Shown in pieces: positions 8,106 through 14,935 of a DNA stretch of 64,000 bases. Positions within the stretch are counted from its first letter, which is position 1; each line of letters starts with the position of its first letter. This DNA comes from Dyella_B nitratireducens. Its GTDB lineage: Bacteria; Pseudomonadota; Gammaproteobacteria; Xanthomonadales; Rhodanobacteraceae. The stretch lies in the NCBI RefSeq assembly GCF_049532905.1, contig NZ_CP064032.1:2108001-2172000 (forward strand), given 5' to 3'. The notes beneath the pieces are model-generated. The model had not been told where the DNA came from. It searched no databases and saw only the letters and a program-made list of their open reading frames with translations. Position numbers and translations under genes: made by a program.

Positions 8106-8678
8106 ATGGCGACATCCAGTGACATTGCCGACAACGCAGCCGCACCGGCACGACCGCGGAGGCTCGTGCTGGTGCATTGGCTTACCGTGTTGTGCTTGCT
8201 CGGTGCAGCCACCGCCATCCTGACCCGCGATGAAGTTTCCGCACGCCTGGCCAGGCAGTGGCTGCTGGAAATCCACCGTCACTTCGGCTTGTTCGTACTC
8301 GCCTTGTTCTTTATTCGCGTGGTGGTACGCGCGCGCATCGGTGCATTGCCGTCCCCAGGCAATACCTCGCTGGCCACGCGTGCCGCCGCGGGCGTGGTGC
8401 ACTTCGCTTTGTATGCCCTGCTGCTGATCCAGCCGCTGCTTGGCTGGGCACTCAGCAATGCGCAGGACAAGCCGGTGCATCTGTTCGGATTGACGCTGCC
8501 GGCACTGGTAGCCGCCGACGAGGATCGCGCCGACACCTTGCAGACCTGGCACACCAACGTTGCATGGCTGCTGCTGGCATTGATTGTTCTGCATGTACTG
8601 GCTGCGCTTTGGCATCACTTCGTACGGCGCGATGGCGTGCTGCGCGCCATGTGGTGGCAGCGCCAGCGCCATGACTGA
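8106..8678 (+). CDS. Cytochrome b561 (inner-membrane dihaem b protein)
   Basis: The 190-residue protein has four hydrophobic segments and the histidines of the bacterial b561 family: VLVHWLTVLCLLG near residue 24, EIHRHFGLFVLALFFIRV near residue 58, VVHFALYALLLIQPLLGW, and WHTNVAWLLLALIVLHVLAAL near the end. It would carry two b haems and pass electrons between the quinone pool and periplasmic carriers. It is the first gene of a three-cytochrome operon. The next gene starts 31 bp downstream, and no other promoter space exists. The GGGGAG upstream fits the ATG chosen. Family assignment is firm. Direction of electron flow is not readable. Confidence 0.9.
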   Translation: MATSSDIADNAAAPARPRRLVLVHWLTVLCLLGAATAILTRDEVSARLARQWLLEIHRHFGLFVLALFFIRVVVRARIGALPSPGNTSLATRAAAGVVHFALYALLLIQPLLGWALSNAQDKPVHLFGLTLPALVAADEDRADTLQTWHTNVAWLLLALIVLHVLAALWHHFVRRDGVLRAMWWQRQRHD

Positions 8679-8709
8679 CTTTCCGTATCGATCAAGACAA
8701 GGAGATTCC

Positions 8710-10059
8710 ATGCAAACTTCGCTGCACCGACGCACACCGTGCCGGCCCAGGAAGCTGCATCTTTGGTATGGCCTGGCCGCATTGCCGCTGTTCGCCGCGC
8801 AGACGGCGCACGCAGTGCCCGCGTATGCACGCCAGACCGGCTCCGCCTGCGCGGATTGCCACGCCGGCTCCTACGGACCCGCGCTGACGCCTTACGGCAT
8901 GCGCTTCAAGATGGGCGGCTATACCGATACGGATGGCCAAGGCACCAAGATACCGGCGGCCATCCAGCTCAATGGCACGCGCACCGTGCCGGCAAAAGGC
9001 CAAAGCAGCAATCTGCTGAGCGAAGCCGATATCTATCTGGCCGGGCGTGTCACGGACCAGGTGGGTGGCTATGTGAAAGTGGCCATCGCCAACAACGGCC
9101 AGAACAAATTCAACACGCAATTGACCGACATGGATCTGCGCTATGTCGCCAAGGATCTCAAGCTGGGCAACCAGCAGGCGCTGATCGGCGTCAGTGTCAA
9201 CAACAATCCGGGCTTCGACGATCCGGTCGACGCGCTGCCGGCTGCCGCCAGCAACGGCCCGCCGACGGTATCGGGCACGCTGCTCAATCCTTCCAGTTCG
9301 AACACGCTGGCGCATCGTGTGATCGGTGCAAGCCTCTATGCCTTGCTGGATGAAAACTGGTACGGCGAACTCGGCACCTACAATTCGCTGCCGACGTCGA
9401 TGCAGTACAACCTGGGCTATTCCCTCTCCGGCGATCCCGGCAGGCTCAGCGATACCGTGTATGCGCGCTTTGCGTACATGCGCGATTTCAAGCACCAGTT
9501 CGTCTCCGCCGGCCTCGTCGGTTTGACTACCGAGCGCCAGCTGCCGCGCAGTGGCCCGAGCGAACACGTGACCGATGTCGGTTATGACGTGACGTATCAG
9601 TACCTCGGCAATCGCCAGAACATCATCCAGTTTGCCTACGTCAACATCATGGAGCGGCGCCGCTACGCCACCACGCCATTCGGCTCCGTGCCCGGCCTGG
9701 TCGCGCTGCCGAACGGCGTGGTGCACGACCAGACGGCAACGCTCACTTACACCTTCAAGCAGAGCTACGGCATCACGATCTCCCACATGGTGAGCACCGG
9801 TACGCACGACATCGTGCGCTTCGTGCCGTACGGGGAACCGGATACGTCCAGCAACTCGTTCACCGTGTTCTGGACGCCGTTCGGCAAGGACGATTCCTTC
9901 ACGTCCATCGCCAATTTGAAACTGGCTGCCGAGTGGTTCCGCTTCAACAAGTTCAACGGCAGCAGTGACAACGTTTTCGGTGCACCGCCCGGCAGCCCGG
10001 CGGTGACCAATGCGAAAGACCTCAATGCCTTTCTGCTTTTCGCCAGCGTGGCGTTCTAA
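8710..10059 (+). CDS. Cyc2-like fused monohaem cytochrome c-outer membrane porin
   Basis: The 449-residue protein starts at MQTSLHRRTPCRPR after an AAGGAG site. The open frame to 8584 runs into the b561 gene. A signal peptide ends near residue 35 (HA-VPAYA). Immediately after come ARQTGSACADCHAG (CxxCH at residues 47-51) and ALTPYGMRFKMGGYTD, the short haem segment seen in Cyc2-type porin-cytochromes. The remaining roughly 380 residues alternate polar and aromatic residues in strand-length segments (for example KYGDQ-free, Tyr-rich DTVYARFAYMRDF, YDVTYQYLGN) and end AFLLFASVAF, a terminal-Phe beta-barrel signature. Cyc2 oxidises Fe(II) at the cell surface in iron oxidisers. Related proteins of unknown role occur elsewhere. 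Substrate is inferred, not shown. Confidence 0.75.
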   Translation: MQTSLHRRTPCRPRKLHLWYGLAALPLFAAQTAHAVPAYARQTGSACADCHAGSYGPALTPYGMRFKMGGYTDTDGQGTKIPAAIQLNGTRTVPAKGQSSNLLSEADIYLAGRVTDQVGGYVKVAIANNGQNKFNTQLTDMDLRYVAKDLKLGNQQALIGVSVNNNPGFDDPVDALPAAASNGPPTVSGTLLNPSSSNTLAHRVIGASLYALLDENWYGELGTYNSLPTSMQYNLGYSLSGDPGRLSDTVYARFAYMRDFKHQFVSAGLVGLTTERQLPRSGPSEHVTDVGYDVTYQYLGNRQNIIQFAYVNIMERRRYATTPFGSVPGLVALPNGVVHDQTATLTYTFKQSYGITISHMVSTGTHDIVRFVPYGEPDTSSNSFTVFWTPFGKDDSFTSIANLKLAAEWFRFNKFNGSSDNVFGAPPGSPAVTNAKDLNAFLLFASVAF

Positions 10060-10083
10060 AAAACATGTACAGGAGTCGATGTA

Positions 10084-10485
10084 GTGAGCCAGTCAGTTTT
10101 GGGGCGGTTGTTGCGTGGTTCGGCAGTAGCAGGACTTTTGATCGGATGGATGCTGGCCTCGCCCATGGTTCGGGCCGGCGATGCCAGCGCCGGGGCGGAT
10201 GTGTTCAAGTCGGAGTGTGCTGAATGCCATAGCCCCAAGCAGGGGAAGAACAAGAAAGGACCCAGCTTGTTCGGCATCGTCGGGCGTCCTGCCGGTTCGA
10301 TCACGGACTACAACTATTCGGATGCATTGAAACAGGCGCATTGGACCTGGACCACCGATAAGTTGCATGACTACCTGTCACGACCGGCCAAACAGGCCAA
10401 TCCAGGGACCAAGATGAAATACGACGGGCTCGATGATGCGAAGCAATTGGAAGATCTGATCACGTATCTCGGCACGCTTCACTGA
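10084..10485 (+). CDS. Class I soluble cytochrome c
   Basis: The protein has 133 residues. The start is GTG at 10084, because the nearby ATG is followed directly by TAG; AGGAG lies upstream. A signal peptide ends near VRAG (residue 32). ECAECH (Cys45, Cys48, His49) binds haem c. GPSLFGIVGRPAGS and NPGTKMKYDGL (Met as likely sixth ligand) are typical of small periplasmic cytochromes of the c2/c550 type. It begins 24 bp after the Cyc2-like gene. It most simply serves as the periplasmic shuttle between the outer-membrane porin-cytochrome and the inner-membrane b561. Confidence 0.92.
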   Translation: MSQSVLGRLLRGSAVAGLLIGWMLASPMVRAGDASAGADVFKSECAECHSPKQGKNKKGPSLFGIVGRPAGSITDYNYSDALKQAHWTWTTDKLHDYLSRPAKQANPGTKMKYDGLDDAKQLEDLITYLGTLH

Positions 10486-10558
10486 TGACATTCCCTTGTC
10501 TGGAGGGATCGGCTATAAGCCGATGATGCAGTACGCGCGCCCATCCGCACGTTTCTCT

Positions 10559-10586
10559 CGTCATTCTCGCTTACGCGAGGATGACG
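10559..10586. terminator. Short hairpin after the cytochrome operon
   Basis: CGTCATTCTCGCTTACGCGAGGATGACG forms a stem with a small bulge. A second 7-bp stem, ATCGGCT/AGCCGAT, lies at about 10508-10524. Neither is followed by a T-run, so termination is only plausible. Confidence 0.4.
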
Positions 10587-10606
10587 GCCCCGCGTGCGAC
10601 ATGTTT

Positions 10607-10672
10607 GTAGGTAGGGGTGCAAACCCCCACATCGCGATGCATGGAGATGTTGGGGTTTGCACCCCAACCTAC
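10607..10672. repeat. Paired GTAGGTTGGGG palindrome, copy 2
   Basis: It has the same architecture as at 7831, but the left half has drifted (GTAGGTAGGGGTGCAAACCCCC). It ends 17 bp before the TorF-like start codon, so it lies in that gene's leader. Confidence 0.9.
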
Positions 10673-10689
10673 GTGAAACGCGTGAGCCT

Positions 10690-11469
10690 ATGAACGCATC
10701 CCGTTCGCTTCGCTCTCACCAGTTCCCTATTTCCCTCGCCATCCTGTCGGCAACCATCGCCATCGCACCGCTGCACGCTCAAACAAGCAGCCTCAGCGGC
10801 ACCGTGGCACTTAGTTCGCAACTGGTCGATCGCGGCCTCGCCGTCACCCCTGTCACACCCGTCCTGCAAGGTGCCGTGTCCTGGGCTTCGGCCGATGGCT
10901 GGATACTGGGCCTGTCCATAGGAACCCAGACGCGCTCGCCAAGACATGGCTCCGACACCCTGGCCCAGGTCGACCACTATTGGTCGCTGTCCGACGATTG
11001 GCGCATGCAGGCGGGCCTGGCTTATTACGCCTACCCCGGCAACGCCAGCGCCCGCGCCTTCGATCGGGCCGAAGCCAGCATGAGCTGGATGTACCGGGAC
11101 GTGCTCACGTTCGGCGTATCCGCCATCAGCCTTACCCATGGCAGCGATCACCAGCCACGCGGCGCGGCAGACGTGGGTTTCCACTGGCCCTTGCCGGCCC
11201 ACTTTTCCCTGACCGCCGGCGCCGGCGTGGCCCAGCCCCTGCCCGCCGGAACCTACTACGGTGGCAGTACGTATGGCGCCTGGAGCTATTTCCGGGACTT
11301 CTACAAGTACAGCGGCCAACGTCCGAGTTCATACTACGGCTACGGCCAATTGGGCCTGGCCTGGGGTTTCGGGCCATGGCGGGTGGAGCTGGACCGGATC
11401 GCCACTGCCCCGTCCCAGCGCTGGATGGCCGCGGCCCCCTGGGTTGCCACGATTTCCTGGTCCTTTTAA
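10690..11469 (+). CDS. TorF-like putative outer-membrane porin
   Basis: The 259-residue protein starts at MNASRSLRSHQFPIS, with the start inferred from a good signal peptide ending APLHAQ. The mature protein opens SSLSGTVALSSQLVDRGL, the first strand of the family of roughly 230-250-residue porin-like proteins (TorF/TIGR02001 type). It continues as Tyr/Trp-rich amphipathic strands and ends VATISWSF with the terminal aromatic residue needed for barrel insertion. The family's function is poorly known. It is followed after 40 bp by the sigma-factor gene on the same strand, so it may be co-transcribed. No strong ribosome-binding site is visible. The palindrome just upstream may shape translation. 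Confidence 0.7.
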   Translation: MNASRSLRSHQFPISLAILSATIAIAPLHAQTSSLSGTVALSSQLVDRGLAVTPVTPVLQGAVSWASADGWILGLSIGTQTRSPRHGSDTLAQVDHYWSLSDDWRMQAGLAYYAYPGNASARAFDRAEASMSWMYRDVLTFGVSAISLTHGSDHQPRGAADVGFHWPLPAHFSLTAGAGVAQPLPAGTYYGGSTYGAWSYFRDFYKYSGQRPSSYYGYGQLGLAWGFGPWRVELDRIATAPSQRWMAAAPWVATISWSF

Positions 11470-11509
11470 TAGCAAGCTCTAGCAACCTTTCGGCGCCAAA
11501 CTGGCACCT

Positions 11510-12118
11510 ATGTCGTCAACCGACGCCATCAAACCTATGAACGACGCCGATCTCAACACCGATGCCACCGACCGCCAGCTGCTACAGCGCATGGCAGCCG
11601 GCGACCGTACCGCGCTGGCCATTCTCTATCGCAATTATCACGGCCGGTTATGCCGCTTTCTGTCACGGCAGACCCGCCGTCCCGAAGTCATCGAGGAAGT
11701 GATCAACGATTGCTTCTGGATCGCCTGGCAGAAAGCCGGCGATTTCCGCGGCGACTCGCGCGTTTCCACCTGGATCATGGGCATTGCCTACCGCTGCGGC
11801 CTCAAGGCGCTGCGGCAGCATGGCGAGGAGCCGGTTGAAGACAATATTCCGGAAGAACGCATGCCCGCCGACGATCCGGATGAAGATCGCGAACTGCGCG
11901 ACTGGTTGAGCAAAGGGCTGGAACGCCTTTCGCACGACCAGCGCGTGGTGGTCGAACTGGTGTACGGTGAAGGCCATACCCTGGACGACGTCGCCGCGAT
12001 CATGCAATGCCCAGTGGGTACGGTGAAGGCACGCCTGTTTCATGCGCGCGTCAAGCTGCGCAATGTGCTGCCTGCCTTGGCCGAACGCTCACTTACCTTT
12101 AAAGAGCAAGCGCCATGA
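11510..12118 (+). CDS. ECF-type RNA polymerase sigma factor
   Basis: This 202-residue sigma-70 family protein has region 2 at about residues 30-100 (LAILYRNYHGRLCRFLSRQ, then NDCFWIAWQKAGDFRGDSRVSTWIMGIAY, the -10 recognition part). Region 4 lies at about residues 130-190 (LSHDQRVVVELVYGEGHTL, AAIMQCPVGTVKARLFHARVKLR, the -35 helix-turn-helix). There is no region 3, as in ECF factors. An alternative ATG lies nine codons in (11537). The stop overlaps the start of the anti-sigma gene (ATGA), so the pair is translationally coupled. It probably drives its own operon. The signal is unknown. Confidence 0.93.
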   Translation: MSSTDAIKPMNDADLNTDATDRQLLQRMAAGDRTALAILYRNYHGRLCRFLSRQTRRPEVIEEVINDCFWIAWQKAGDFRGDSRVSTWIMGIAYRCGLKALRQHGEEPVEDNIPEERMPADDPDEDRELRDWLSKGLERLSHDQRVVVELVYGEGHTLDDVAAIMQCPVGTVKARLFHARVKLRNVLPALAERSLTFKEQAP

Positions 12119-12759
12119 CGATGTTACCGAACTACTCCAGCCAGGATTGCCCACGCGCGTGGGAAATGATGCCGTGGGTGCTGCAAGCCAGCGCTACGCA
12201 GGAACAAGGCGAATGGCTGACGCACCACCTGGCGCACTGCGAAGCCTGCCGCGCGGAATTTGCACAACAGAAGCGCCTGAAACAAGCCATGTCGCTACCG
12301 TCGCATGTGGACGTGGATATGGAAGCCGGCCTGCAACGCCTGCTTGGCCGCCTGGATGCACCGGTGGAAGCACCGCAGCATGTACACGCACGCCGCAGCG
12401 GTGGCTGGCTGACCCGTGCCCTGGCAGCCGCCGTGCTGATTCAAGCCATCGGTATCGGCGCACTGGGGTTGAAAGTATGGACGCCCGGCGACAGCGCGAC
12501 CTATCGCACGCTGAGCCAGGAGCCTGCCACGCCAGCCACTGCCGGTGCCATCCGCGTCGTACCCGATGCGGGCATGACACTCGCCGATTGGAATGCACTG
12601 CTGCATTCACTGCAGTTGCAAGTCGTGGGCGGTCCCAATGACGTCGGCGCCTACACCGTAGCGCCCGCCGCTTCCACCGCAAGCCAGCAGAACACGCTGC
12701 AGCAATTGCGTGCCGCGCACGGCATTCGCCTGGCGGAGCCGGTATCCGACACGCCATGA
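12115..12759 (+). CDS. Zinc-finger (zf-HC2) anti-sigma factor
   Basis: The 214-residue protein has HLAHCEACRAEF near residue 40, the HxxxCxxC zinc-binding anti-sigma motif, in a cytoplasmic N-terminal domain. LTRALAAAVLIQAIGIGALGL near residues 99-119 is one membrane span, leaving about 95 residues outside. The C-terminal part (WNALLHSLQLQVVGGP, GAYTVAP) resembles a small sensor domain common in such proteins. It should hold the upstream sigma factor until a periplasmic signal arrives. It overlaps both neighbours by 4 bp. The protease encoded next could be the trigger or an output of the switch. Confidence 0.88.
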   Translation: MTMLPNYSSQDCPRAWEMMPWVLQASATQEQGEWLTHHLAHCEACRAEFAQQKRLKQAMSLPSHVDVDMEAGLQRLLGRLDAPVEAPQHVHARRSGGWLTRALAAAVLIQAIGIGALGLKVWTPGDSATYRTLSQEPATPATAGAIRVVPDAGMTLADWNALLHSLQLQVVGGPNDVGAYTVAPAASTASQQNTLQQLRAAHGIRLAEPVSDTP

Positions 12760-14042
12760 AACTCGCTGCATTCGTGTTCACCGCAGCGGTGGCATGCCTG
12801 AGTGTGCATGCGCCTGCTGCGTCGGCTACCGATTCATCCAGCCAGGCTTCACCCGTGTCCGCGATGAACAGCCAGCGCGACATCGTGCTGGCCGTTGCCA
12901 ACCCGATCGATCCCCCTGCCCTGCATGCCGGTTCCAGCATGCTGGGCTACGCACCGGCTGGCTATTACGGTGCCGGTCAACGCGCAGCTTCCGCGCTCGG
13001 TGATCTGAAACAGCATTACAACCTGCACGAAGTGGCCGGCTGGCCGATCAAGGCACTCGGCGTGTATTGCGTGGTGGTCGAAGCACCTGCAGGCACCCAT
13101 CGCGATGATCTGATCAAAACGCTGGCCAAGGATGATCGCGTCAAAATTGTGCAACCGCTGCAGGATTATTCGGTATACGCGACGGTCGCGGCAGCAACGC
13201 ATCATCGCTACAACGATCCCTATGTGGGCTTGCAACGTGGCTTTGTAGAAACAGACGCTGCACTCGCGCAAACATTCAGCCAGGGCGAAGGCGTGCATAT
13301 CGCCGTCGTCGACACCGGCGCCGACACCAAACATCCCGACCTGCAAGGACGCATCCACGACGTCCACGACATGGTCAGCGGCGATACCGCGGCGTTCGAT
13401 CGCGACAACCATGGCACTGAGGTGGCAGGCATCATCGCTGCCGATGCGGACAATCACCAAGGCATCGTCGGCATCGCGCCGAAAGCCATGCTGAGTGTGT
13501 ACAAGGCGTGCTGGTACGGACCCGAACCCCACGGTGGCGCACACTGCAATTCGTTCACGCTGGCGAAGGCACTGGCCGCCGTCATCGACACCGATGCACG
13601 TATCGTCAACCTGAGCCTGGGCGGCCCTGCCGACCCGCTGCTCGACAAACTGCTGCAGCAATTGCTCAGCCAGGGCCGCATCGTGGTAGCTGCCTTGCCC
13701 CCGAGCGGAAACGTCGATGGATTCCCTGACAACGCGCCCGGGGTGATCGTTGTGCGCGTGAGCGGCACGTCGCCGGCACCCACCGGTGTGTTGAGCGCAC
13801 CCGGCAAAGACATCCTCACGACCCAACCCGACGGCGGCTACGACTTCAGCTCCGGATCATCCATGGCCGCCGCGCACGTGAGCGGCATTGTCGCGTTGTT
13901 GCTTTCGCTTTCGCCGCATCTGGATGCGCGCGCAGTGCATGATCTGTTGGTACAGAGCAGCAAGTTGTCCAATGGCGTGATGGAAGTGAATGCCGCCGCT
14001 GCCGTGGCGGCGTTGCATAACGCGGACAAGTCGACGCGTTGA
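12756..14042 (+). CDS. Secreted subtilisin-family (S8) serine protease
   Basis: The 428-residue protein has a signal peptide ending near ASA (residue 24). An N-terminal region with LGVYCVVVEAPAGTHRDDLI looks like an inhibitor-type propeptide. The catalytic domain follows, with the triad Asp186 (VVDTGADTKHPDL), His219 (DNHGTEVAGIIAAD) and Ser369 (SGSSMAAAHVSG). Asn319 in PPSGNV is the likely oxyanion residue. The usual GTSMAAPH is altered to GSSMAAAH, but the Ser is kept. It is the last gene of the sigma/anti-sigma operon, overlapping by ATGA, which is unusual for a protease. It acts in the periplasm or outside and may process a signal that frees the sigma factor. Confidence 0.92.
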   Translation: MKLAAFVFTAAVACLSVHAPAASATDSSSQASPVSAMNSQRDIVLAVANPIDPPALHAGSSMLGYAPAGYYGAGQRAASALGDLKQHYNLHEVAGWPIKALGVYCVVVEAPAGTHRDDLIKTLAKDDRVKIVQPLQDYSVYATVAAATHHRYNDPYVGLQRGFVETDAALAQTFSQGEGVHIAVVDTGADTKHPDLQGRIHDVHDMVSGDTAAFDRDNHGTEVAGIIAADADNHQGIVGIAPKAMLSVYKACWYGPEPHGGAHCNSFTLAKALAAVIDTDARIVNLSLGGPADPLLDKLLQQLLSQGRIVVAALPPSGNVDGFPDNAPGVIVVRVSGTSPAPTGVLSAPGKDILTTQPDGGYDFSSGSSMAAAHVSGIVALLLSLSPHLDARAVHDLLVQSSKLSNGVMEVNAAAAVAALHNADKSTR

Positions 14043-14179
14043 TCATCGCGAAACGGCTCGCCACGTGTAGATGGCGCAGCCCCCGCCGCCACGATCGTCA
14101 TCTCAGTCCCAAGCGCGACGCTCTTTTTCAACAGCGTTGGTGATTAAATAAGCCCCAAACAGGGGACAAGGGTCAGGGG

Positions 14180-14935
14180 ATGCCCATCCATCGCAAGCTT
14201 CGCGCCAGCTATTACCTGGCGGCGACCGTTGTGCTGCTCGCTGCGGGTACGGGCAACGTATCCGCGATCGGTCCTTACGACTCGCGCAACGGCGACGAAT
14301 GCCGTGCACAAGTCAACGCGAACTACGATGCCATGGAGGCAGCGATGCATGCGAATGGCAATGACACGGGCATACCCGTCGTCGAAGCCAGGTTTCGCAT
14401 GCCAGCTCTGGCCGAATGCCGGAGAATGGACGAGCTCTTGCGCTACGAACGATTGGCGCCTTCTTTGGATCGCCTGTCGTCGGCACTGGAAGGCCTACGC
14501 AGTGGTCGCGCAAATTCGACTGCCGCGATGCAGGCCATAAACGCAGATCACACCACCATCCTGCAAATGCCGCCCAGCCCGTACCGGGCGGAATACCTTC
14601 GACAGTACGCCGACTACCAGCGCTACCTGTCGCTGGTGCCACCGCCAGCTCCTGCTCCCTTCGATGGTATCTATCGCTGCAGCCATCCGTCGGCAGGCGT
14701 GAGCTATGGCGACCAACCCTGCGCGCCAGTCTCGTCTGAAGAAAGCTGCGACAGCTTGCGCAAGCACGCCGACAACAGTCGCCGTGCGTACGACCAAGCG
14801 GTGAATGCGCTGTTGTCCAGCGCCAACCAGACCGGCAACGGTTGGCGCAGCAGTGAAGATCACCGCCAAAAAGCGTTATCCGATCTGCGTTGGTACTCCG
14901 ACCGCGCGCGCCTGCAAGGATGCCCCACATCATGA
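14180..14935 (+). CDS. Secreted protein of unknown function with a DUF4124-like segment
   Basis: I do not recognise this 251-residue protein as a whole. It has a signal peptide (MPIHRKLRASYYLAATVVLL, cleaved near VSA), a charged helical middle (residues 50-150) and, near residue 166, FDGIYRCSHPSAGVSYGDQPC, which resembles the IYRC...YxDxPC core of DUF4124 domains. The Cys pairs there and at EESCDSL/LQGCPTS could form disulfides. The C-terminal third is helical and Arg/Asp-rich. Its stop overlaps the kelch gene start (ATGA), so the two products are probably made together and both act in the envelope. A second DUF4124 protein closes the same operon. Confidence 0.6.
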   Translation: MPIHRKLRASYYLAATVVLLAAGTGNVSAIGPYDSRNGDECRAQVNANYDAMEAAMHANGNDTGIPVVEARFRMPALAECRRMDELLRYERLAPSLDRLSSALEGLRSGRANSTAAMQAINADHTTILQMPPSPYRAEYLRQYADYQRYLSLVPPPAPAPFDGIYRCSHPSAGVSYGDQPCAPVSSEESCDSLRKHADNSRRAYDQAVNALLSSANQTGNGWRSSEDHRQKALSDLRWYSDRARLQGCPTS

